Shown: positions 40,901 through 49,638 of the stretch, piece by piece | How positions within the stretch are numbered: position 1 is the first letter of the stretch | Layout of the letters: each line of letters begins with the position of its first letter | Assembly (NCBI RefSeq): GCF_016793285.1 | Contig: NZ_JAEUMO010000207.1 | Coordinates: 1 to 64,000, forward strand | From: Phenylobacterium sp. | GTDB lineage: Bacteria; Pseudomonadota; Alphaproteobacteria; Caulobacterales; Caulobacteraceae | Length of the DNA: 64,000 nt | Direction of reading: 5' to 3' | Made by a program: the position numbers and the translations under genes | The notes under the pieces: generated by a model | Database searches by the model: none | The model's input: the letters and a program-made list of their open reading frames with translations, nothing else | Told to the model about the DNA's origin: nothing

Positions 40901-41660
40901 AGACGAGAAGATCCGCTACCGCGATCTCGTCGCGCAGCCGCGGAAGATCATCTCCTCGCCGATCTGGTCCGGCCTGGAGAGCGAGCACGTCTGCTACAAC
41001 GCCGGCTACACCAACGTCCACGAGCTGATCCCGTGGCGGACCCTGACCGGCCGCCAGCAGCTCTACCAGGACCACCTGTGGATGCGGGCGTTCGGCGAGG
41101 CGCTGTGCGTCTACCGTCCGCCGGTCGACCTCAAGACCACCTGGGTCAAGGGCAAGACGCCCAACGGCGAGACCGAGATCGTCCTCAACTTCATCACGCC
41201 GCACCAGAAGTGGGGCATCCACTCCACCTATTCCGACAACCTGCTGATGCTGACGCTGAACCGCGGCGGACCGGTGGTGTGGATCTCGGAGGCGGACGCC
41301 CGCAGGGCCGGCATCGAGGACAACGACTGGATCGAAGCCTTCAACGCCAACGGAGCGCTGACCGCGCGCGCCGTGGTCTCCCAGCGCATCCGCGAAGGCA
41401 CGACCTTCATGTACCACGCGCAGGAGAAGATCGTGAACACGCCGGGGTCGCAGATCACCGGCAAGCGCGGCGGCATCCACAATAGCTGCACCCGCGCCGT
41501 GCCCAAGCCGACGCACATGATCGGCGGCTACGTCCAGCTCGCCTACGGCTTCAACTACTACGGCACCGTGGGCTCCAACCGGGACGAGTTCGTCGTCGTC
41601 CGCAAGATGAACAAGGTCGACTGGCTCGAAGAGCCGCTCGCCACCGGAGTTTCCCGCTGA
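37932..41660 (+). CDS. narG: Respiratory nitrate reductase alpha subunit
   Basis: A 1242-residue catalytic subunit (E. coli NarG has 1247) carrying the molybdenum bis-MGD cofactor and the FS0 iron-sulphur cluster. The N-terminal [18 protein letters not shown] gives the His-CxxxC ligands of FS0, with the distal Cys in [65 protein letters not shown] is the cofactor-binding region. There is no Tat signal, so it faces the cytoplasm on the NarI anchor. It overlaps narK2 (ATGA) and narH (TGATG). Confidence 0.97.
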   Translation: [1242 protein letters not shown]

Positions 41661-43186
41661 TGAAAGTGCGCGCCCAGATCGGGATGGTGCTGAACCTCGA
41701 CAAGTGCATCGGGTGTCACACCTGCTCGGTGACCTGCAAGAACGTGTGGACCACCCGCCAGGGTGTCGAATACGCGTGGTTCAACAACGTCGAGACCAAG
41801 CCCGGCGTCGGCTATCCCAAGGACTGGGAGAACCAGAAGCGCTGGAACGGCGGCTGGGTCCGCAAGGCCAACGGCCGGATCGAACCCAGGATGGGCGCCA
41901 AGTGGCGCATCCTGGCGAAGATCTTCGCCAACCCCGACCTGCCCGAGATCGACGACTACTACGAGCCCTTCGACTTCGACTACGGCCACCTGCAGACCGC
42001 CCCGGAGATGAAGGCGTTCCCGACGGCGCGCCCCCGTTCGAAGATCACCGGCGAGCGGATGGAGAAGATCGAGTGGGGCCCGAACTGGGAGGAGATCCTG
42101 GGCGGCGAATTCAAGAAGCGCTCGGCCGACTACAACTTCGAGGGGGTCGAGAAGGAGATCTACGGCCAGTTCGAACAGACCTTCATGATGTACCTGCCCA
42201 GGCTGTGCGAGCACTGCCTGAACCCCGCGTGCGTCGCCGCCTGCCCCTCGGGCGCGATCTACAAGCGCGAGGAGGACGGCATCGTCCTGATCGACCAGGA
42301 CAAGTGCCGCGGCTGGCGGATGTGCGTCTCGGCCTGCCCGTACAAGAAGATCTACTACAACTGGGAGAGCGGGAAGTCCGAGAAGTGTACCTTCTGCTTC
42401 CCCCGCATCGAGGTGGGCCAGCCGACGGTCTGTTCCGAGACCTGCGTCGGGCGCATCCGCTACCTGGGCGTCCTGCTCTACGACGCCGACCGCATCGAGG
42501 CGGCCGCGGCCGAACCCGACGAGAAGGAACTCTACCAGGCGCAGCTCGACGTCTTCCTCGACCCCTTTGATCCGGCGGTCATCGACCAGGCGCGCCGCGA
42601 CGGCGTGCCCGAGGCCTGGCTGGAGGCCGCGCGCCGCAGCCCCGTCTACAAGATGGCCATCGACTGGAAGATCGCCTTCCCGCTGCACCCGGAATACCGG
42701 ACGCTGCCGATGGTCTGGTACGTGCCGCCGCTGTCGCCGATCCAGTCGGCGGCGTCGGCCGGCGCGCTCGAGATGGACGGCGAGATGCCGGACGTCCGGT
42801 CGCTGCGGATCCCGGTCCGCTACCTGGCCAACCTGCTGACCGCCGGCAACGAACCGCCGGTCGTGCTGGCGCTGGAACGCATGCTGGCGATGCGCAGCTA
42901 CATGCGCGCCAAGACGGTCGACGGGCGCATCGACCACGGGATCGCCGAGCGCGTGGGCCTCACCGCCGCCCAGGTGGACGAGATGTACCGCTACATGGCG
43001 ATCGCCAACTACGAGGATCGCTTCGTCATCCCGACCACGCATCGGGAGGCCGCGGAGGACGCCTACGACCTGAAGGGCTCCTGCGGCTTCACCTTCGGCA
43101 ACGGCTGCTCTGGCGGCCGGACGGAACTGGGCCTGTTCGGCCCCAACAAGCGCTCGCGGGCGCCCACCACGGCGGAGGTCGAATAG
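41660..43186 (+). CDS. narH: Respiratory nitrate reductase beta subunit
   Basis: A 508-residue electron-transfer subunit with four clusters. Visible cysteine groups are CIGCHTCSVTCK, CEHCLNPACVAACP, CRGWRMCVSACP (Trp in place of the second Cys marks the 3Fe-4S cluster of NarH) and CTFCF...CSETC. It passes electrons from NarI haem to NarG. The ATG overlaps the narG stop and the stop codon directly abuts the narJ ATG. Confidence 0.97.
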   Translation: MKVRAQIGMVLNLDKCIGCHTCSVTCKNVWTTRQGVEYAWFNNVETKPGVGYPKDWENQKRWNGGWVRKANGRIEPRMGAKWRILAKIFANPDLPEIDDYYEPFDFDYGHLQTAPEMKAFPTARPRSKITGERMEKIEWGPNWEEILGGEFKKRSADYNFEGVEKEIYGQFEQTFMMYLPRLCEHCLNPACVAACPSGAIYKREEDGIVLIDQDKCRGWRMCVSACPYKKIYYNWESGKSEKCTFCFPRIEVGQPTVCSETCVGRIRYLGVLLYDADRIEAAAAEPDEKELYQAQLDVFLDPFDPAVIDQARRDGVPEAWLEAARRSPVYKMAIDWKIAFPLHPEYRTLPMVWYVPPLSPIQSAASAGALEMDGEMPDVRSLRIPVRYLANLLTAGNEPPVVLALERMLAMRSYMRAKTVDGRIDHGIAERVGLTAAQVDEMYRYMAIANYEDRFVIPTTHREAAEDAYDLKGSCGFTFGNGCSGGRTELGLFGPNKRSRAPTTAEVE

Positions 43187-43894
43187 ATGTCGCTGTCCTA
43201 TCGCGCGCTCGCGCTCGTCCTCAGCTATCCGACCGAGGCGACCCGGGCCCTGTTGCCGGCCGCCGCCGAGGTTCTGGAGAAGGACGCCCGCATCCCCGCC
43301 CCGATCCGCCGCGCGGTCGCGCGGCTGGCCGAGGACGTCGCCACCGACGACCTCTACGAGGCCCAGGAACGGTATGTGTGGCTGTTCGACCGCACGCGCT
43401 CGCTGTCGCTGAACCTCTACGAGCACGTCCACGGCGAAAGCCGGGACCGCGGCCAGGCGATGGTGGCGCTCCTGGAGCTCTATCGCAGCAAGGGTCTCGA
43501 GCTCTCCGCGAACGAGTTGCCGGACCACCTGCCGGTGTTCCTGGAGTTCCTGTCCACCCTGCCGGACGCCGAGGCCGGTTCCCTGCTGGGCGAAGCCGCC
43601 CACGTGCTCTCGGCGCTGGGCCAGCGGCTGCACAAGCGCCAGAGCCCGTACCGCGCGGCCTTCGGCGCGCTCAGCGCCCTGGCGCAGGACCGGGCCGACG
43701 CCGCGGCGCTCGCCGCGCTGATGGCCGAGCCCGACGACAATCCCGACGATCTCGAAGCCATGGACAAGCTGTGGGCCGAGACCGCCGTCACCTTCGGCCC
43801 ATCCGACGTCGGCTGCCCCAAGGCGGACGCGCTGGTGAAGACCATGCGGAGCGGCCCCGCCCCCACCCCCCGGCGCGTGCGCCCGGCCGCCTGA
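43187..43894 (+). CDS. narJ: Nitrate reductase assembly chaperone NarJ
   Basis: A 235-residue TorD/NarJ-family helical chaperone that holds apo-NarG for cofactor insertion and membrane targeting. SYRALALVLSYPTEA, ERYVWLFDRTRSLSLNLYEHVHGESRDRGQAMV and the LPDHLPVFLEFLSTLP segment are conserved NarJ features. It is not part of the final enzyme. It starts immediately after the narH stop with no gap. Confidence 0.93.
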   Translation: MSLSYRALALVLSYPTEATRALLPAAAEVLEKDARIPAPIRRAVARLAEDVATDDLYEAQERYVWLFDRTRSLSLNLYEHVHGESRDRGQAMVALLELYRSKGLELSANELPDHLPVFLEFLSTLPDAEAGSLLGEAAHVLSALGQRLHKRQSPYRAAFGALSALAQDRADAAALAALMAEPDDNPDDLEAMDKLWAETAVTFGPSDVGCPKADALVKTMRSGPAPTPRRVRPAA

Positions 43895-43905
43895 GGAAGA
43901 GACCC

Positions 43906-44679
43906 ATGGACCTCAATCAGCTCCTCTTCGGCGTCTATCCCTACATCGCGCTCGCCGTGCTGGCGGTGGGCTCGGTCGTCCGCTTCGACCGCGAGCCCTA
44001 CACCTGGCGCACCGGATCCTCGCAGCTTCTGCGTCGCCGCCAGTTGATGACCGGCTCGGTGCTGTTCCATCTCGGCGTGCTGATGATCTTCGCCGGCCAC
44101 TTCGTGGGCCTGCTGACGCCCATCTGGATCTGGGACGCGCTCGGCGTCCCCCATGCCGCCAAGCAGATGCTGGCGATGGTCGCGGGCGGCGTCGCCGGGC
44201 TGTTCGCCCTGGTGGGGGGCAGTCTGCTCCTGCACCGCCGCCTGTTCGATCCGCGGATCCGCGCCAACTCCAGCTTCGGAGACACCGCGATCCTCGTCCT
44301 CCTGATGCTGCAGCTCCTGCTCGGGCTCTCCACGATCCCGGTCTCCTTCCAGCATCGGGACGGAGCCGAGATGCTGAAGTTCATGAACTGGGCGCAGGGG
44401 GTCTTCCTCTTCCGCCCGCACGTGGCCGACTTCGTCGCCGACACCCAGTTCGTGTTCAAGGCGCACCTGACGCTCGGCATGACCATCCTGCTGGTCTTCC
44501 CGTTCACGCGCCTGGTCCACATGCTTTCGGCCCCGGTCTGGTACTTGAACCGCCGCGGATGGCAGCTCGTGCGCACGCGCCGCACCCTGCCGCGCCGCCC
44601 GGCGGCTCTCGCCCCCACCTACGCCACCATTCCCGCGGCGCGCCCGGCGCCCGTCACACGCGAGGAGGCGGCGAAATGA
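43906..44679 (+). CDS. narI: Respiratory nitrate reductase gamma subunit (cytochrome b)
   Basis: A 257-residue membrane anchor with five helices that oxidises quinol and binds two b haems. Axial histidines are His55 and His65 (FHLGVLMIFAGHFVGLL) and His187 and His205 (FKAHLTLGMTILLVFPFTRLVHMLSAP), matching the E. coli positions closely. A 45-residue Pro/Arg/Ala-rich cytoplasmic tail goes beyond the E. coli length (225). GAGGAAG precedes the ATG at 43906; the stop overlaps the next gene (ATGA). Confidence 0.96.
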   Translation: MDLNQLLFGVYPYIALAVLAVGSVVRFDREPYTWRTGSSQLLRRRQLMTGSVLFHLGVLMIFAGHFVGLLTPIWIWDALGVPHAAKQMLAMVAGGVAGLFALVGGSLLLHRRLFDPRIRANSSFGDTAILVLLMLQLLLGLSTIPVSFQHRDGAEMLKFMNWAQGVFLFRPHVADFVADTQFVFKAHLTLGMTILLVFPFTRLVHMLSAPVWYLNRRGWQLVRTRRTLPRRPAALAPTYATIPAARPAPVTREEAAK

Positions 44680-45791
44680 GCCTGCGCACTGTTGTCTTCG
44701 ACGGCGTCGAGATCCCCGAGAGCCTGCTGGCCCAGGAGGTGCAGAACCACCCCGGCGCCTCGGCGGCCGAAGCGCGCGCGGCCGCAGGCCACGCGCTGGC
44801 GATCCGCGCGCTGCTGCTGAACCGCGCCCACGTCCTGCGGCTCGAACCCGAACCCGAACGCGACGCCCAGGGCCGCGAAGAGACCGCCGACGAGGCGCTC
44901 GTGCGGGCCGTGCTCGATCTCGAGGTCGACGCGGCCGCGCCCACCGAGGCCGAATGCCTGCGCGTCTACGGCGCCGACCCTGCGCGCTTCTGCTCGCCGA
45001 CCCTGCACGAGGCCGCGCACATCCTGATCGAGCCTGCCGACGCCTCGCCCGAGGCCGACGCGGCGGCGCGGACCCGGGCGCTGCGGATCGCGGACGCGGT
45101 GCGGTCCGGCGCCTGCACCTTCGCGGAGATGGCCCGCGATCACTCGGATTGTCCGTCGGGCGCCACCGGCGGATCGCTGGGCCAGTTGCAGCCCGGAGAC
45201 CTCGTTCCCGAGGTCGAGAGCGTGCTCTACGCGCTGAAGCCGGGCGCGGTCGCCGGCGAACCGGTCCGCTCGCGCTTCGGCTGGCATGTGCTCAAGCTCG
45301 ACCGCCGCATCGAGGGCCGCAAGCTGCCCTTCGAGGTGGTCGAGGACCGGATCCGGCTGAACCTGGAGGCTCGCGCCTGGTCGGCCGCGGCCACCCGCTA
45401 TGTCGCGACCCTCGCCGCGGAGGCCCGGGCCCACGGCGTGGCGCTCAGCCTCACCGACGAGGGCGAGGTCCGCGAGGGCTCGGCGACGCTCGGGGACTTC
45501 CTGGGCGACGCCGCGGCGTCCGAGCGCCTCCTCCCCTGGCTGCAGGCGGTCGACGGCGACCTGGCGCAACGGGTTCAGGCAGCCGCGGAAGCCGCCGGCG
45601 AGCGGCCCGCCGAATTCGCCCGCACGGCCATGGCCGACTTCGTCGCCGACGCGAACGACGAGCGCTGGACCAACCTGGTCTCGGCCGCCCGCGACGCCGC
45701 CGACCCGGCGCTCGCCTGCCTGGCGGCGGTGCTGCGCTCGAAGCTGGTTCCCGCCAAGCAAACCTTCACCGTCATTCGCAGAGTCGCCTAG
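44676..45791 (+). CDS. PpiC-type peptidyl-prolyl isomerase linked to nitrate reductase
   Basis: A 371-residue protein with a parvulin/rotamase domain at residues about 105-215 (LHEAAHILIEPADASPEADAAARTRALRIADAVRSGACTFAEMARDHSDCPSGATGGSLGQLQPGDLVPEVESVLYALKPGAVAGEPVRSRFGWHVLKLD). No signal peptide is evident, so it should be cytosolic, like NifM-type assembly factors. It overlaps narI by ATGA and the porin gene by one base. Similar genes follow narI in other proteobacteria; a role in NarGHI maturation is inferred from position. Confidence 0.86.
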   Translation: MSLRTVVFDGVEIPESLLAQEVQNHPGASAAEARAAAGHALAIRALLLNRAHVLRLEPEPERDAQGREETADEALVRAVLDLEVDAAAPTEAECLRVYGADPARFCSPTLHEAAHILIEPADASPEADAAARTRALRIADAVRSGACTFAEMARDHSDCPSGATGGSLGQLQPGDLVPEVESVLYALKPGAVAGEPVRSRFGWHVLKLDRRIEGRKLPFEVVEDRIRLNLEARAWSAAATRYVATLAAEARAHGVALSLTDEGEVREGSATLGDFLGDAAASERLLPWLQAVDGDLAQRVQAAAEAAGERPAEFARTAMADFVADANDERWTNLVSAARDAADPALACLAAVLRSKLVPAKQTFTVIRRVA

Positions 45792-46987
45792 TGGCCCATC
45801 TCCGTTCCCTCCTGGCTTCCGGCGCCGCGCTCGCCGTCCTGACCGCACCGACCGTCACGCTCGCGCAGGATATCCCTGGCAAGGTCATCCTCGAGATGCG
45901 GTTGAGGAACGAAACCGTCGACCAGGACGGGTTCCGCAAGGACGCCGAGGCGCTGACCCTGCGCACGCGCTTCGGGTACGAGACGCCCGCCTGGCACGGG
46001 TTCAAGGCGCTGGCCGAGGGCGAGAACGTCACCGCCCTCGTCGAGCGCTACAACAGCACCACGAACGGCAAGGTCCTCTACCCGGGCGTCAGCGATCCCG
46101 AGGGTACGGAACTCAACCGGGCCCAGGTGTCCTGGACGGGGGCCGAGGGCGACGCCGTCGTGGGCCGCCAGCGGCTGGTCCTCGGCAACGCCCGTTTCGT
46201 CGGCAACGTGGGATTCCGGCAGAACGAGCAGACCTTCGACGCCGCCAAGGCGTCGTTCAAGGCGACCAAGGATCTCACCTTCACCTACGCCTACGTCGAC
46301 AAGGTGCATCGCATCTTCGGGCGGCACAGCCCCCAGGGCGAATGGGACAGCGACAGCCACCTGATGCAGGTCGACGCGAAGACCGCCTGGGGCCAACTGA
46401 CCGGTTACGGCTACCTGCTCGAGTTCAAGAACGCCGCGGCGCAATCGAACGCGACCTGGGGCGCCCGCTTCGCCGGGTCCCGGCCGCTGCGCAAGGACCT
46501 GGCCGTCACCTACGAAGCCGAGTTCGCGCACCAGACGGACAACGCCAACAGCCCGACCGACTTCTCGCTCGACTACCTTGACCTCGGCGTGGGCCTGAAG
46601 GGGCCGGCCGCCTGGGCCTCGGTCGGGCTGGAGCGCCTGGACGGCGACGGCCGGCGCGGATTCGCCACGCCGCTCGCCACCCTGCACGCGTTCCAGGGCT
46701 GGGCCGACGTCTTCCTGACCACCCCGGCGGCCGGGGTGCGCGACCTCAACCTGCGCGCCGGAGGCGTCGTCAAGGTCGGGACGACCCCGCTCAAGCTGCA
46801 GGCCGCCGCCCACACGTTCTCGGACGACGACGGCTCGCGCCGCTACGGCCGCGAACTCGACCTGCTGGCCTCCCTGCCCCTGACGCCCAAGCTTTCCGGC
46901 GAGGTGAAGGCGGCCTTCTTCGACGGGGCGCGGCCCGGGTTCGCCGACCGCACGAAGCTCTGGCTCACGCTGGAGTACCGGTACTAA
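45791..46987 (+). CDS. Outer-membrane porin, alginate-export-like family
   Basis: A 398-residue outer-membrane beta-barrel starting at a GTG that shares its G with the previous TAG stop. A signal peptide (LASGAALAVLTAPTVTLAQD) precedes repeated amphipathic strands; VSWTGAEGDAVVGRQRLVLGNARFVGNVGFRQNEQTFDAA is the recognisable alginate-export-type segment, and the protein ends in an aromatic residue (LEYRY). Its place in the nar operon suggests a channel for nitrate or nitrite across the outer membrane, which is inference. Confidence 0.84.
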   Translation: MAHLRSLLASGAALAVLTAPTVTLAQDIPGKVILEMRLRNETVDQDGFRKDAEALTLRTRFGYETPAWHGFKALAEGENVTALVERYNSTTNGKVLYPGVSDPEGTELNRAQVSWTGAEGDAVVGRQRLVLGNARFVGNVGFRQNEQTFDAAKASFKATKDLTFTYAYVDKVHRIFGRHSPQGEWDSDSHLMQVDAKTAWGQLTGYGYLLEFKNAAAQSNATWGARFAGSRPLRKDLAVTYEAEFAHQTDNANSPTDFSLDYLDLGVGLKGPAAWASVGLERLDGDGRRGFATPLATLHAFQGWADVFLTTPAAGVRDLNLRAGGVVKVGTTPLKLQAAAHTFSDDDGSRRYGRELDLLASLPLTPKLSGEVKAAFFDGARPGFADRTKLWLTLEYRY

Positions 46988-47010
46988 GCGCCACCCGAAG
47001 GAGGCCGGTC

Positions 47011-47565
47011 ATGACCGCAGCCGACGACGACGCCATCGCCCCCGCGCCGCTGGAGCACCTGGCCCGGCCGCTGGAGTGGTTCACGGCCGAGCACCGGCGT
47101 CATCGCGAATTCTGCCGGCGGCTGACCGACGCGGCCAGGACGGTCACGTTCGACGGCCCGGCGCTCGCCGCGCTGGCGGGCTTCATCCGGCATGACCTGA
47201 CGCTGCATGTGCTCGAGGAGGAGGAGGACCTGTTTCCCTTCCTTCGCCGCCGCGCCCGCCCCGAGGACGCCATAGACGAGGCGCTCGACCGCCTTTCGGC
47301 GGAGCATCGCGCGGACGAAGTCTCCGCGCAGGTCGTGCTGGCCCACCTGGACGCCTGCCTGGAGGCGAGAACGGCCCCGGGCGCGGGCGCCGGCGCGCGT
47401 CAGGCGCTTGTGGACTTCGCCAGCCGGGAACTGCGCCACCTGGCGCTGGAGAACGCGGTCGTGCTGCCGATCGCGCGCCTGCGCCTGTCGCCGGGCGACC
47501 TGCGCAAGCTGAGCCGCAAGCTGGCGGCGCGGCGCGGTGTTCGCCTCGACGCCGTGGGCGCGTGA
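47011..47565 (+). CDS. Hemerythrin HHE-domain protein
   Basis: A 184-residue helical protein with diiron-type ligands in EWFTAEHRRHREFCRRL, GFIRHDLTLHVLEEEEDLFPFLRR, LDRLSAEHRADE and FASRELRHLALENAVVLPIARLRL. Such domains bind O2 or NO or protect Fe-S proteins. It follows the porin by 23 nt and overlaps mobA (GTGA), so it belongs to the nar transcription unit. An O2/NO-sensing or protective role for nitrate reductase is inferred. Confidence 0.86.
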   Translation: MTAADDDAIAPAPLEHLARPLEWFTAEHRRHREFCRRLTDAARTVTFDGPALAALAGFIRHDLTLHVLEEEEDLFPFLRRRARPEDAIDEALDRLSAEHRADEVSAQVVLAHLDACLEARTAPGAGAGARQALVDFASRELRHLALENAVVLPIARLRLSPGDLRKLSRKLAARRGVRLDAVGA

Positions 47566-48149
47566 CGCCGCCGCGGGTCGTCATCCTCGCCGGCGGAGAG
47601 GGCCGGCGCATGGGCGGCGACAAGGCCGGACAGCGCTACGGCGAGATCACCTTGCTGGACCGGGCGGTCGAACTGGCGCGTGGCTGGTCGACCGACGTCG
47701 CCGTAGCCGTTCGCGTTCCGGCCCAGGTCCCCGCCGGACTTGCCGTGGACACGCTCCTCGACCGTGCGGACATCGAGGGTCCGCTCGCGGGCCTTGCCGC
47801 CGCGCTGGCCCAGGCGCGGGCGCGCGGTTGCGACCTGTTGCTGACGCTGCCCTGCGACGCGCCGCGCCTGCCCGCCGATCTCCTCGCGCGTCTCCAGGCC
47901 GCCCTGCGTCCCGAGATGCTCTGTGCGGTCGCGACCAGCGGGGGACGGCGGCACCCGACCTGCGCCCTCTGGCGCCCGGCGGCGCACGAACTCCTGGCGG
48001 CCTACCTCGCCACGGGGCGGCGGTCGCTGACCGGTTTCGCGGAGGCCTGCGCGGCCGTGGAGGTCGCCTGGCCAGACCGCCCCGACGACCCGTTCGCCAA
48101 CGCCAATACGCCGCAGGAACTCGCGCGCCTGCAGCCCGGGGCCTCATGA
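47562..48149 (+). CDS. mobA: Molybdenum cofactor guanylyltransferase MobA
   Basis: A 195-residue nucleotidyltransferase that attaches GMP to molybdenum cofactor to make the bis-MGD needed by NarG. VVILAGGEGRRMGGDKAGQRYGEITLLDRAV is the GTP-binding signature and LLLTLPCDAPRLPADLL the metal/Asp motif; DPFANANTPQELARL is the usual ending. The GTG start overlaps the hemerythrin stop. It is the last gene of the nar unit, followed by a strong hairpin. Confidence 0.92.
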   Translation: MTPPRVVILAGGEGRRMGGDKAGQRYGEITLLDRAVELARGWSTDVAVAVRVPAQVPAGLAVDTLLDRADIEGPLAGLAAALAQARARGCDLLLTLPCDAPRLPADLLARLQAALRPEMLCAVATSGGRRHPTCALWRPAAHELLAAYLATGRRSLTGFAEACAAVEVAWPDRPDDPFANANTPQELARLQPGAS

Positions 48150-48152
48150 AAT

Positions 48153-48182
48153 CGGCCCTGCGGCGAGAACGCCACAGGGCCG
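48153..48182. terminator. Strong hairpin ending the nar unit
   Basis: CGGCCCTG / CAGGGCCG outer stem with a nested GGCG-AGAA-CGCC, 4 nt after the mobA stop and upstream of the converging acyl-CoA dehydrogenase stop. Confidence 0.65.
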
Positions 48183-48248
48183 ACGCGAAGGATTGGCATG
48201 TGGACGCTTCTATCCGGGGCGATCACCTCCCTTCCGTTGTGGGCGCCG

Positions 48249-49520
48249 TCAGGCCGACGCCGTGGGCTGGCCTTCCCGCCAGGCCCGCAGCCGCTCGCCG
48301 TGACGCCCGATCTCCAGCCGCGCGATGGCGCGCAGGTGGACTTCGTCGGGGCCGTCGGCCAGCCGCAGCGTCCGCATGCCGGCGTAGAGGCGCGCCAGAC
48401 CGAAGTCCTCGGACACCCCGGCGCCGCCGTGCGCCTGGATCGCGTCGTCGATCACCTTCAGAGCCGTGCGCGGGGCGGCGACCTTGATCATGGCGATTTC
48501 CATCTGGGCGGCCTTGTTGCCGACGCGGTCCATCATGTCGGCCGCCTTCAGGCACAGCAGGCGGGTCATCTCGATGTCCATGCGCGCTTCGCCGAGGCGC
48601 TGTTCCCACACGGACTGGTCGGCGAGCCGCTTGCCGAAGGCGACGCGAGACAGCAGGCGGTCGACCATCTTCTCGAGCGCCACCTCGGCGGCGCCGATCG
48701 TGCGCATGCAGTGGTGGATGCGGCCCGGCCCCAGCCGCCCCTGGGCGATCTCGAATCCGCGCCCCTCGCCGAGGACCAGGTTCTCGACCGGAACCCGCAC
48801 GTCGCGCAGCACCACCTCGGCATGTCCGTGCGGCGCGTCGTCGTAGCCGAACACCGGCAGCATTCGCACCACCTCGATGCCGGGAGTGTCCATCGGCACC
48901 AGAAGCTGGGACTGCTGGGCGTGCCGCGGCCCCTCGGGGTCGGTCTTGCCCATCACGATGGCCAGCTTGCAGCGCGGATCCCCGACGCCGGACGACCACC
49001 ACTTGCGGCCGTTGACGACATAGTGGTCGCCATCCCGGCGGATCACCGTCTGGATGTTGGTGGCGTCGGAGGAGGCCACATCCGGTTCCGTCATCAGGAA
49101 GGCCGAGCGGATCTCGCCGTCCATCAGCGGCCCGAGCCAGGCGGCCTTCTGCGCCGCCGTACCGTAGCGGTGCAGGATCTCCATGTTGCCGGTGTCGGGC
49201 GCCGAGCAGTTGAAGACCTCTGACGCGAAGCCGACGCGGCCCATCTCCTCGGCGCAAAGCGCATATTCGAGGTTGCTGAGGCCGGCGCCGCGATAGTCGT
49301 CGTCGTCGTGTTCGGACGGCGGCAGGAAGAGGTTCCAGAGCCCTTCCGAGAAGGCCCGGGCCTTGAGCGCCTCGACGACGGGGATCACCGCCCAGCGTGC
49401 GGCGCCCTCCCTCTGCGTCTGCGCCTGGTAGGTGGCGATCGAGGGATAGACGTGGGCCGCCATGAACGCGGCCACCCGGTCGCGCCATTGCGTCTGTCGC
49501 GGGCTGAAGTCGAAGTCCAT
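48249..49520 (-). CDS. Acyl-CoA dehydrogenase family protein
   Basis: A 423-residue FAD enzyme that introduces a double bond into acyl-CoA. The N-terminal helical domain, the [18 protein letters not shown] substrate/FAD segment, [17 protein letters not shown], and the C-terminal [28 protein letters not shown] and [34 protein letters not shown] with the final Arg/Gly-rich motif fit the long ACAD11/FadE-like group. The ATG at 49520 has AGGGAG upstream. It stands alone among nitrate and molybdenum genes on the opposite strand and has no obvious link to them. Confidence 0.92.
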   Translation of the reverse strand: MDFDFSPRQTQWRDRVAAFMAAHVYPSIATYQAQTQREGAARWAVIPVVEALKARAFSEGLWNLFLPPSEHDDDDYRGAGLSNLEYALCAEEMGRVGFASEVFNCSAPDTGNMEILHRYGTAAQKAAWLGPLMDGEIRSAFLMTEPDVASSDATNIQTVIRRDGDHYVVNGRKWWSSGVGDPRCKLAIVMGKTDPEGPRHAQQSQLLVPMDTPGIEVVRMLPVFGYDDAPHGHAEVVLRDVRVPVENLVLGEGRGFEIAQGRLGPGRIHHCMRTIGAAEVALEKMVDRLLSRVAFGKRLADQSVWEQRLGEARMDIEMTRLLCLKAADMMDRVGNKAAQMEIAMIKVAAPRTALKVIDDAIQAHGGAGVSEDFGLARLYAGMRTLRLADGPDEVHLRAIARLEIGRHGERLRAWREGQPTASA

Positions 49521-49598
49521 GGAAGCGCTCCCTGGCGTGACGGCAGGCATCGTCGCCCGCCTCCGAACCGAGGAGAATGACGCGCGGCGCCTCTCGCC

Positions 49599-49612
49599 TT
49601 GACCCTCGTCAA
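49599..49612. promoter_or_regulatory. FNR/DNR-like box between acyl-CoA dehydrogenase and moeA
   Basis: TTGAC-CCTC-GTCAA, a symmetric inverted repeat with one mismatch in each half. Confidence 0.42.
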
Positions 49613-49638
49613 GCGCGGCCCGCGCACACGGCCGGCCC

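Noticed and set aside
37869..41516. Minus-strand open frame of 1215 codons opposite narG
   Set aside because: Shadow of narG; low-complexity Arg/Val/Asp-rich sequence without motifs.
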